NCBI GenBank assembly: GCA_037367355.1
Contig: CM074703.1
Span: forward strand, 1,612,001-1,676,000
Length of the DNA: 64,000 nucleotides
Origin: Neoscytalidium dimidiatum
Taxonomy: Eukaryota > Ascomycota > Dothideomycetes > Botryosphaeriales > Botryosphaeriaceae
Reading direction: 5' to 3'
The position numbers were made by a program, and so were the translations under genes. This document shows positions 34,214 through 43,712 of the stretch, in pieces. The notes under the pieces were generated by a model. The model saw only the letters and a program-made list of their open reading frames with translations, was not told the origin of the DNA and did no database searches. Position 1 is the first letter of the stretch; each line of letters begins with the position of its first letter.

Positions 34214-36193
34214 ATGGTGCTCATACAATACCTTAGGAAAGTCGGCAGCTGGTTTGCTCCGCCTCCAAAGAAATCAGCCGAGGGTCGCGATCAATGGCCT
34301 TCACGAGCGGCGTTCCTTCTTGCTGCCATGGGAGGCTGTGCAGGCCAAGGAAATCTGCTGCGATACCCTTCAGTCGTTTACAACAACTACGGTCTACAGT
34401 GGTTTGTTCCTTACCTCCTGGCTGTTACCCTGATAGCTATCCCGGCCCTTATTCTGGAGATCTCCATCGGCCAAGCATACCAAGGTGGGACGCTCATTGC
34501 CTTCAATAATATCAACCGACGACTTAAAGGCGTTGGGCTGGGTCCGGTCTTCGTCAGCTTCATCGTCGTCCAATACTTCACTGTCAATCTCGCATGGATT
34601 ATGAATTACTTCCGCCATTCCTTCAGAAGTCCACTTTCGTGGGAGGGAAGAATTGAAGAGTTTTATTGGAACGACATAATTCACAATGTCGACTCAATTG
34701 AAGGAAGCCTGACGCCGGGTAACGGACAAGTTGCCGAGTATACTAGCTATCCTGGTACAGCTGTCCTCGGTGAGACTGTTGGATGGAGCGCCTTCATTTG
34801 GTTCCTAATCTGGATATCGATCTTCCGCGGCGTTGGTCTAACTGGCCGCGTCGTTTATTTCACCATGGGTTTGCCCATCATTACGACGATAATCTTTGTT
34901 GGTCGAGCACTTTCCCTGGACAATGCTAGAGAGGGTGTAAGGCTACTGTGGGCGACCTGGAGAAGCGACCAGCTAGCGTCCGGAACTGTCTGGCAAACTG
35001 CTGTTGGGCAAGTCTTTTTCTCCACCGGCATTGGTTTCGGCTACTTCACATCATACGCATCATACAATGCAAAACACTCAAATGCTGTCATGGATGCAAT
35101 CCTTATTTGCGGCAGTAACGTTCTGTTTGAGAATTTCGCAGCCTTTGCTGTGTTCGGTGTCGTCGGGTACCTTCGACGTTGGCCCCAAGACGGTGTCAGG
35201 CTGGGCGCTTTCGTTGTCGGGTTCCTGACGCTTCCAGAAGCAGTGCTTCAGATGCCGGGATCGAACTGGTGGGCCATTCTCCTATTTTTCACGCTTGTGG
35301 TCCTCGGGTTCAGCTCAGCCTTTGTCATGCTGGATGCCGTAGTTACTTTGGCTGTTGATTCTGGACTGAAGTTCTCACGTCCCGTCATTGTTACCACGCT
35401 GACTTTGTTGTCGTTCCTCATGTGTCTTCCATACTGCACTGAGTTTGGTTACTATCTCCTGGACGGGATCGACAGATGGATCAACAACGTGGCTCTCATT
35501 TTCGTAGTATGGTCTGAGGTCGTAAGTGCCACCACTGTCTATCGTTGGACAGACGTCGTGAGTCAAACGGGTTTACCTGCATTCATAGCCTACAACCTTG
35601 GATACTGCGGAGGACAGATTGTCGGAATATCTGTCGCACATGGCTCGGAGAATCCTGGAGCAGGAGCTGCTGCCGGGTTTGGCTTCTACGTCGTTTGCGC
35701 GATCGCGTCCATACTGATCGCGAAGACGCCCAATTTCAAAGCACCAAGCTTCTGGTCTGCTAATAATTTCCTGAGCCGATTCTGGTATTTGGCATTCTAC
35801 TCTGTAAGGCTCATTCGGCAATATGGACCGCTGCGACGCTAATTTCTACTCCCAAAGGGAAATCAACTTCGGCGGGACCTCAATTTGGTCGTCGGCGGTG
35901 GGAACAACTGGAATATTCCCAAGTTCCTACCTGTTTTACTCAGATATGTCAGCGGGCCTACTCTAGCTATCATCTTTAGCTTTGCCTACCCTGAGTTCTA
36001 CTCGCTCAGGTACGACCCTATGATGATAGCCGGTTTTATCCTGGCACACCTCTGCCTGGTCATGGTCATTCTCGGCTTCATCATGCCGAGGTATTATGAT
36101 TGTTTTGTACCAGCACATCGACGGAACGAGGGTACTGAAATCACAGTTGCCAACGAAGCCAAGGGGGCGGATATCACCGTGGCGAGTGTTTGA
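34214..36193 (+). CDS. Sodium:neurotransmitter symporter (SNF/SLC6) family transporter
   Basis: Two exons, 34214-35803 and 35858-36193, with a 54-nt GTAAGG...AAAG intron in phase 0; 641 aa. The first helix has the SLC6 pattern in WPSRAAFLLAAMGGCAGQGN followed by RYPSVVYNNYG, the unwound substrate and sodium site of LeuT-fold carriers. LEISIGQAYQGG and the GIGFGYFTSYASYN segment of helix 6 follow, then about eight more hydrophobic helices. SLC6 members are abundant in animals and prokaryotes but patchy in fungi, where substrates are mostly unknown; amino acids or small amines are possible. It converges on the monooxygenase at 36733. Both are separated from the permease-type carriers in the window, so joint use is only a suggestion. 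Confidence 0.88.
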
Positions 36194-36732
36194 ATGCTAT
36201 TGCATGGTATTTATTCTCGATTGCAGAAATAACACTGCATACGCTGAAATGAGGGCCTGTTGAATTCAACGCCTGTGGCCGTCGTCGAGGTTCTACTGCT
36301 AGCTTCGGTCGACTTAGGAGGGTTAAAGTTATGATGCTACGCGGTGGAGGCAGTAACATTGGTATCATTGACCCAGAAACAGACTGATGCCTGGAGCTCT
36401 GAAGGACCTCGAATGAGGGAAGTTACAAGCACGGGGAAATAACTTTAGAAATCAACAGCGACTAGGATGATAACAACTTTCAAGTAGGGAGCAGTTGTAA
36501 AAGAAATAAATTCATCCAATTCGTGCTTGCTATCCAGGGTCCATCGCCTAGCAAGAACTCACTTGATCGGCTGATAAGAACCGTGTAGATAGACATGAAA
36601 GCTGCTCAATACCATCTACCACGTCTCCTCATCTTCCTAAAGAATATACCGAAATGGCGCGTCTGGTCATTCTCTTCGACCGAAAACACAAGGAGATGAA
36701 AGTTGCGGTCCCATGTGCCCGGATAGGGAGGT
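36194..36732. other. Short convergent intergenic region
   Basis: About 540 bp between convergent genes. Nothing recognised. Confidence 0.5.
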
Positions 36733-38355
36733 TCACGATTTCATATCTGCAGACTGTGCCTTCGCAAGCTCCATTGTACTCTCCCATTCATTGTGACCGA
36801 TACAATATTGAGAGAACTGAGCAATTTCATCCGCTGCGCTGAGTTAGTCAGCACATTCTTGCTTGGAGACTGTAACGAGACACACCTGACGGATATGGGC
36901 CTTGATTCCCCGAACGGTTCCGTCCACGCTTTCGTGTGAAGTCCAGGATACGATCAACTCTGTCTTTTCTACATTTCTGGAAGAGTTCTAATAGTCCGGG
37001 AACTTCTTCAGTAGAAGTCCCCCGCTCGAGAAGTGCAGAGATGGATGCGGCATCCTCGATTGCCCTAAGGAATTCAGCTTGTGTTTCTGGAATTTCGTAT
37101 AGAGTGTCTTACATAGCAGCGCCCTGCCCCATGTCTATGGTTTCGTTAGCGGTGCAAATTGAAAGTCCCAATTCTCTTAAGACACCTACATGGGAGGAAT
37201 GGATGAGCAGCATCGCCAAGAAGCATTGTTCGGCCCCTCGTCCATCTCTTGACCTCTGGACAATCAAGCAAGTCCCAAATTTTGAGACTATCCTCTGACG
37301 CTTTCTCAAGTAGAGCCTGAGCTTTAAGCGGGAAGGCTGAGAACGAACTCAGAAGCTTTTTTTTGTCCGCTGCGCGCCCCCATCCTGGAATATTGAAAAA
37401 AGTAATTCAGAAATTAGTGTTACCAGCGGAGCCGGGAAAACTCCCATACCTTCCTGAGTGGGTCCTGTTTCTGAAGTCGGAACAAATACGCCGGTATACA
37501 GAGACTTGTCATTGGAGCATGGATACAGTATGATGCTCCGGTCATCACCTATGATCTCAACCACAGTCCCGGGATGCTCAACGAACTCTGCCGTCGCAGG
37601 GTCTTTGCGGATCTCGGAAATGTCAGTAAGGTAACGGTAACAACTCTTACCGGTTGGAAATGGTTGGAAGCTGTCACCGGCAACAACTTCGCGCGACTTA
37701 GAGTGCAATCCATCAGCTGCGATAATGACATCTCCAGACACCTTTCGACCATCTGACAGAGTTAACGTTGCCGCTTCACAGTCAACGTGGTTCACCGCGG
37801 CTGCTGTGTGGAGCCGAACCGGGGGAGTGTTATCATCGGCCGCCGTAGCCTTTCGCTTAAGTTCATTATGCAAGTCCACTCGGTGAATAAGAAAGTATCC
37901 CTGCTGCATGTTAAATGTAGTATTGCCGACAGTCAGGGGGCTTTGCCCACCGCCTGCCAATGTTTCCGAGATTCCTCCACCCCTACATCGAGAATCAGGT
38001 CCCCAGAAGTGTCGAAAAAGTTAAACTACACGTTGTCAATACTGTTGCAAGAAGATGATGTCGTATTGGGACCGACCTTGCGCAATGGTGTACCGCCAAT
38101 TGTTCCTGGGTCTATCCCGAAACGATTCAGCAAAGCCGTACAATTAGGCGATAGATGCATCGCTGCGCCGAATTCTCGTAGAAATTCGGACTTCTCAAAG
38201 ACCTAAGAGATAAATTAGTACTTAAACTGCGGGGAAGAAGATCGAGGCTGCTGTAATACGTGTGTTTCATGGCCTTGTTGACGGAGACCGATCGCAGCCG
38301 TGAGTCCTCCAATACCTCCTCCGATGATCAAGACTTTTAGTGGACTGTTAGTCAT
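36733..38355 (-). CDS. FAD-dependent monooxygenase (salicylate hydroxylase-like)
   Basis: Aromatic-ring hydroxylase of the FAD_binding_3 type. Eight exons: 38260-38355, 38077-38202, 37951-38025, 37450-37903, 37190-37384, 37113-37134, 36891-37064, 36733-36838. Introns are 47-65 nt, many with CTGAC branch sites, and every phase closes to 415 aa. Signatures are the dinucleotide fold VLIIGGGIGGL (residues 8-18), the IIAADGLHS DG motif, and GDAAHPFLPYMGQGAAMAIEDA, which is rebuilt only when the 22-nt sixth exon is included. FLIHRVDLHNELKR is typical of salicylate and 3-hydroxybenzoate hydroxylases. Expected reaction: NADH/NADPH-dependent oxidative decarboxylation or hydroxylation of an aromatic acid. 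The largest uninterrupted ORF covers only the middle, so simple ORF callers would split it. Confidence 0.9.
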
Positions 38356-39182
38356 TTTCCATGAACCTCATGAAGCCTGCAAATGCAAGTGGGCGCGAAT
38401 GGGTTGCATTGACAGCGAGTGCGACTTTGTGAAAACAAATATATACCCCGCTCATTTTAAACTTTTTCTCATACCACACTACCCGGCTTCCGCTTCCGCT
38501 TCATCCCTATATTTTCCGACAATAACCGTCCCGAGCAGTCGATTCCATCCAGACCTCACGCACCACATCAGCGCTTGTACTTCCAGACCATTGATAGCTT
38601 ACGGATTAAAAAATAATTTAAACATTACCGATTTTGTGCAGGCTTCGCCTTGCCTTTTAACTCATTTCACGATAGAAATACTGGGATTGTGTGCTGCATT
38701 TCTTGGAAGTTTATTGTTTCAGACACTCGCAACATGGCCGCTTTCCAGTACGCTCCGTTAGGTTTAATACCGTATTGATCCAAACCTCTTTGCAATTGCG
38801 ACGATCCCGACGATGTCAAGCTCGAATGTGACTGCAAGAAGCTTACTCAGGAGTTCTACCAATATGGCGGGCACTCCGGCCGTGAATGGTAAATAAGCTT
38901 CAGACTATATCGAATCAGCAACCATAATCCGCAGCTATAAGCTTGGCAAGTACTGACACGATAAGAGCAAACCACTTTCTCGCCCGCACTAAATATATGG
39001 CACATGCTCACATGGAAACCATAGATCTTAGCTTCGAATTAGCCCCTATCATGAAATTACTTAGACTAAGTTGCATTCATGTCTTTCGTACCTGCAGGCA
39101 GATACGTTAAAATCTAGAATACTACCAAGTTTTTTCCTTAGATGAATCGAACTGATGATTACACCTTTGTGGCAGTAGATTA
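38356..39182. other. Gene-free interval
   Basis: About 830 bp upstream of the monooxygenase. No intact gene; includes the probable 5' end of the aminotransferase-like remnant. Confidence 0.45.
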
Positions 39183-39407
39183 TTGCAGGCTAAGCAACTG
39201 GCATTTTGCGAGAGGCTGTTGAGGGAGGAGGGCGTTCTGCTCGTGCCCGGGTGCACGTGTTTCGGGGAGGACAAGGCGTGTCGGGGGTGCATGCGAGAAG
39301 GATATGCACAGGAGAGGGAGGTTGTGGTTGAGGGGTTGGCGGCGTTGAGGAGGTTCATGTCGGCGGGGTTTAAGGATGTGCCGGCGGTGGAGAAGGAGAA
39401 CGATTAG
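39183..39407 (+). pseudogene. C-terminal remnant resembling a class I/II aminotransferase
   Basis: A 74-codon open frame without an ATG start (it begins TTG just after a TTGCAG that could be an old acceptor site). The segment AFCERLLREEGVLLVPGCTCFGE followed by MREGYAQEREVVVEGLAALRRFM matches the C-terminal domain pattern of PLP-dependent aminotransferases, where a conserved Pro-Gly loop precedes the glycine-rich return strand. The rest of the enzyme, including the lysine that binds PLP, is not found upstream. It ends at the same place as the decayed regulator on the other strand. I call it a relic; resemblance rests on a short segment. Confidence 0.4.
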
Positions 39408-40350
39408 AATAGGACGAAGTCGATCTTTGCATGCTCCATGTAGACGTCCCAGTGAGACGGACTGTCAGATGACCAGTAGGCGAGGAGGGCTGCTCGGTCA
39501 CGTCTGTATTTTCACATGCCGAAGGTTTCCATGGTGAGCATTCTCTTGTGGATGATGGCTCGTTCCTGGGGATCGTTGGTATAGCAGCCGGCGCTGAAGA
39601 CCGGCCAGAGAGCGAGGATATTTGCCGAGGATAAGATTGAAATACCGTCAATTGTGGCCAGGATACCGAAAATATCGTCTCTTACCTTGGAATGGTGCTT
39701 TGGTAAGGCTATTACGCGCCGATGAAGGTGTAGTAAAGCAGCGTTGATGAATGCGAAGTTCGTGCACTGCAGCTCTCTTGCGCTCTGCGTCTCAAGGCCC
39801 TCAGGCATCCACATTGCAGGCACAGGGCTAGTAAGTGACAAAATGACCGCATCCAACTCCTCAGCCCGGGCGGGTATCGAGCACTCAAAACCCTCGAACC
39901 CGTGCACTGCTCCTCCTCCCGCTTCATCAACAACCCGCCGCTCTTTTCTCATCCTCACCAACTCCCCAACTTCCACCAAAATCGGCATCAACCTCAAATC
40001 ATGCCCACAAAACCCATCCAGACCACCCTCCTCACCTAAACCCCCCTTCATCGAATCCCAACAATCCCCCGGCCGAACCGTCCATTCCGCCCTCTCCCAA
40101 CCCGGAAACCATCGCGGCCGTATCCATCGTGAACTACCTCGCCAAAAACCCAACAAACGGGTCCCCCTCCTCCTCTCCAGCCCTCAAGTTCTCCTTCTCC
40201 CCTCCACGAATGCATCCAGCAGCGCCCTCGCACCGACCAGATACACGCGCGCGCCAACCCCATCGCACGCGTTGTTCATGCACGAGGTCATGACGGTCAT
40301 GGCGGTCTCGGCCCTGTGCATTCGGTCGCGATCGGCCAGCGCGGGATGAA
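39404..40350 (-). pseudogene. Decayed fungal transcription-factor C-terminal domain (Fungal_trans_2 type)
   Basis: Pieces of a regulator middle/C-terminal domain are readable in more than one frame: an upstream piece ending with GARVYLVGARALLDAFVEG, then a frame change near 40190, an in-frame TAG near 40150 (where LAR*FTMD is read), and a long piece closing with LALWPVFSAGCYTNDPQERAII and METFGM. A TGA then interrupts KYRRDRAALLAYW, after which the frame runs to a stop at 39404. LRGARALLD-like and WPVF.AGC motifs are typical of the Fungal_trans_2 domain of Zn2Cys6 regulators. No zinc cluster is seen upstream. At least three breaks support pseudogene status. Confidence 0.6.
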
Positions 40351-40608
40351 CATGCTTTGTAAAGTTAGAATGCTAGGCGAGATAAAATTTAATACAGTAC
40401 AGAAACTAGGAGACAAAAAGGTGATGAGCAACAGTATTGTCTTCCACATCGTTTTTGAATGTGGGAAAGTATGTCGGGCAGAGTTGTTAAAAGCATTTTC
40501 CCAGGCTTGCGCATCCCCTCGCCAATCAGGCCACTATCAACGTTACGATCATTAATGCTCAGGAGAGCTATGTAAGATTATCGTAATTTTCTAACAAGCG
40601 AGAATCAT

Positions 40609-42250
40609 TTAGACTTTTAAAGGAAATCTCTGTCTTAGCACCGTACCATACTTATAGAATAGCACTGGCACAGGTACAAAAGCCAGAGCTAAGAATCCTA
40701 ACAGCGTATTCCCCCACCCTAACCCAAGGGAGCTGTACAGCGGCGGGCCTGCCAGGGGAAGAAATGCTGCAAATACTGAACGTAGCATCGTCAACGCGGC
40801 AAGTGCAGAAGCTGCTTGTGCAGGACCGAAGGCATCAACGAGATAGATCTGCGCCGGCATCTGTATTAAAGCTTGTCAGAAAAAGGTCTATGCAGGCAAA
40901 AACACGTTTACTGACCATGACGAATAAACTACCAAACCCTACGAATGCTGCTCCGAGAATGGGCACAATCCAGTGTGTCTGGGCATCCGCAGCCCATCCA
41001 TACCAAAAGAATCCAATTGGCATGACTGGCGTAAACACTGCCATCATCGACAATCGATTCTCGGGTTCTACCATGCCTCTGGCTACGTGCCAGCGGAGAA
41101 CCTTATCACTACCCAGGCTGAAGATCGTCACGCCGATTAGCATTCCAGACCCCATGCCAAGATAGCAGAGGCCGGCGATTCCCAAGGAGAAGCCGTACTG
41201 GTCTTGGAAGACAGATGAGAAGGTAGTGATGAGAAGAAAGGACAGCCCAAAGGAAAAAGCAACTGCTAACGATATCAAAAATACCGTCGGAGAGAACATC
41301 AACATCAGGAGAGGCCGGATCGACGAGGCAAGAAGAAGTTGCCTGGCGTTCGATTTCGTCGCGTACTGGGTGCCGGCTGCCGCCCCGATCCGCTTAGCCT
41401 TCTTTCGCAATAGGACTTCTGAAAAGGTCTCTCGCATGACTACAAGTGCGAGCAACGCAACCGTGCCGTGCTACAGCCAGTCAGATCCCTGTTACGCGAC
41501 GCAAAATTTACTTATAATCAAGGCTTACCGCAATTGCAAGAATCCAGAAAGTCCACCTCCAACCTATTGTCTCTGCAATGAAGCCACCAGCGATAGGTCC
41601 TAAGCTCGGGCCCAGAGTCGGGCCCAAGGAAAACATACCCATCGCCAGTCCCCTTTGTTCTTTCGGCATGATGTCCGCTATGGTGCCTCCCCCAATTGTG
41701 AGCGGAGCGGAGCCCGCCGCGCCCGCAAGAAGCCGAAAAGCAAGAAACATACCGGTGTTGGTGCTCTTCGCGCAGGCAATCGTAAAGGCCAAGAATAGTA
41801 CGTTACAAACATGGTAGACCGGGAGGCGGCCGAAGAGCTCAGACATTGGGGCTACGACCACCGGGCCGCCAACCAAGCCGAGCATGTAGATGCTCACAGT
41901 TAATGTGCCGACCGTGGTGCTATCGATACCGAATTCGTGCTGAAGCAGCTTGGAGCCAGGTGAGAAAATCGTCGCAGACAGATTCCTGAGAACATGGTGA
42001 GTTAGGCGTGACTTACGTCGTTCCGAGTCAGCACAACTTACATCAGGAGCGTAAGGACGCTGACGAGAGCGACATAGCTATACCTCTTTGATAATGGCCA
42101 GTTCTGGGGGTTTTGCGGGTCATGCGGTCCATCCCAACCGATTGGTGGATCAACTGGTCCTTGCGAGGGTGTTTCGGGCAACTTCTCCTCATCAAGAGAC
42201 TGTCGGCTTGGCGGAGGCACAGAAGAGCTGTCGGGTTGAGACGAAGGCAT
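40609..42250 (-). CDS. MFS transporter (DHA1 drug:H+ antiporter type)
   Basis: Plasma-membrane efflux or uptake carrier. Four exons (42042-42250, 41529-41985, 40916-41470, 40609-40860) with introns of 55-58 nt; phases close to 490 aa. N-terminal Pro/Ser-rich segment then PQNWPLSKRY, a common DHA1 lead-in to helix 1. Helix 2-3 loop motif is PMSELFGRLPVYHVCN, and helix 5 has the antiporter pattern GPTLGPSLGPIAGGFI. The central loop contains VMRETFSEVLLRKKAKR, also typical of this branch. C-terminal half is complete with six helices. It shares a 500-bp divergent promoter with the dienelactone hydrolase, suggesting export or import of the compound handled by the cluster (inference). Confidence 0.93.
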
Positions 42251-42751
42251 GATATGAAGGGTTTAATGGGTCAGATCACAGGTCAAAAGAGTGCAATCAT
42301 GGCATGAATTGCGGTGTTTAAATCGGAGATATACTCCATGTGGTTCTCCTTTCGGAGGCTTCATCTTCGTGATCCAAAGCAGTCGCCGCCGGTCCTTCCG
42401 CCGCAGAGTGAACCAGATTCGTTGCCCGACGTCCGCCATTTCTGTAGATCTGTACATTCTAATACCCATGTAGGAAGTACGGCAACCTAAGACTGCGGAG
42501 TTAAGGCGGATAACCCGCCACCGTGACCGGGGCAGAAAAATGTAGCTATGACCAATCCACAGGATCAGGCGTCAGTGCCATCCCCGCTCCATGGCTAAAT
42601 GAATTAAGTCCGGGCGGATACCGAAATCACCGAAGCTGACAAATTGCGTACCCTTAAAATACGATCGGTTCCCTAATTTCGCCATGTCTTGCGCCTACCT
42701 ACAATGCTCGACACAACTGAGCTGTAGCCCGCAACAAGTTATACGTTCGAT
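42251..42751. promoter_or_regulatory. Bidirectional promoter MFS/dienelactone hydrolase with CGG palindromes
   Basis: 500 bp between start codons. GGCGG-N5-CCGCC occurs at 42505-42519. A second CGG-N7-CCG site reads from 42611 to 42623 (cgggcggataccg). Such CGG triplet repeats are the usual targets of Zn2Cys6 proteins. They are candidate sites for the regulator encoded next to the hydrolase (inference). Confidence 0.5.
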
Positions 42752-43549
42752 ATGAGTCGTTGTTGCCTGAAAGGCATCCGATGGGATGCCAAACCGGAAG
42801 GCCGAGACGACAAACTCGCGGGTCTTAACTGCTATGTGACGGGCTCGAACCAGAACGTGGCCATCATGATCATTCACGACCTTTTCGGATGGACATTCTC
42901 GAACATACGCATCTTGGCTGATCATTATGCCCAGGAGGTTAATGCCACTGTGTATGTGCCTGACTTGTAAGTTTATTCTGAGTCACGTAGAATGGTCGGT
43001 GTCGCTGACGCAGACTGCTGCTGCAGCTTTGGTGGTGAAGTCATCCCTGCAGAGATTGTGCTCGACCAGAACCGATGGACCGAGATTGATCTACCTGCGT
43101 TCATTCAGCGCAACTCCAAAGCTGTAAGGCAGCCAGAGATCTTCGAGTGCTCGAGGGCCTTGCGTTCTCGATATGGTCGGGTTGGCGCTGTTGGGTTTTG
43201 TTTCGGTGGCTGGGGCGTCTTCCGTCTCGGAGCCAAAGGAAACCAACTCGTTGACTGCATCTCCACGGGCCATCCATCGTTTCTTGAAAAGAGCGAGATC
43301 GAGAATGTTGGAGTTCCAGTCCAGATATTGGCCCCTGAGGTGGATCCCTTGTTCACGGAGGAGTTGAAAGAGTATAGCAATCAGGTGATACCCAAACTGG
43401 GGCTTGCATACGATTATCAATACTTTCCGGGGCTTGAGCATGGTTTTGCTGTGCGAGGAGATCCCAAAAATTCGGGTGAGGTGAAGGGAATGGAGAGGGC
43501 TAAGGATGCAGCCGTTTTATGGTTTCGACAGTGGCTGCATGGCAACTGA
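42752..43549 (+). CDS. Dienelactone hydrolase family protein
   Basis: Alpha/beta-hydrolase that opens lactone rings, typically dienelactones from aromatic catabolism. Two exons, 42752-42966 and 43027-43549, with a 60-nt GTAAGT...CTGCAG intron; the join TT|C gives VPDFFGGE, a family motif. 245 aa, a normal length. The catalytic triad can be placed: nucleophile Cys130 in GFCFGGWG, the Asp in PEVDPLF and the His in GLEHGFAVRG. No signal peptide, so cytosolic. It lies between the MFS gene (divergent) and the Zn2Cys6 regulator (convergent, 163 bp apart). The protein may act on a lactone produced by one of the flavin monooxygenases nearby. Confidence 0.92.
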
Positions 43550-43712
43550 AGGTACATATCGTATTTCGCGCCAAAAAAAAGGGTATATTGCTTGTTTTGT
43601 GCAGATTCAGGCAGAGGGGTTGTAGACTACGCGTGCATATTAGAAACGACACCTCAATAACGAAAGAATATGATTTTCAGTCTAGTTCAATCCAAGCGAT
43701 ATGCCAACATAA

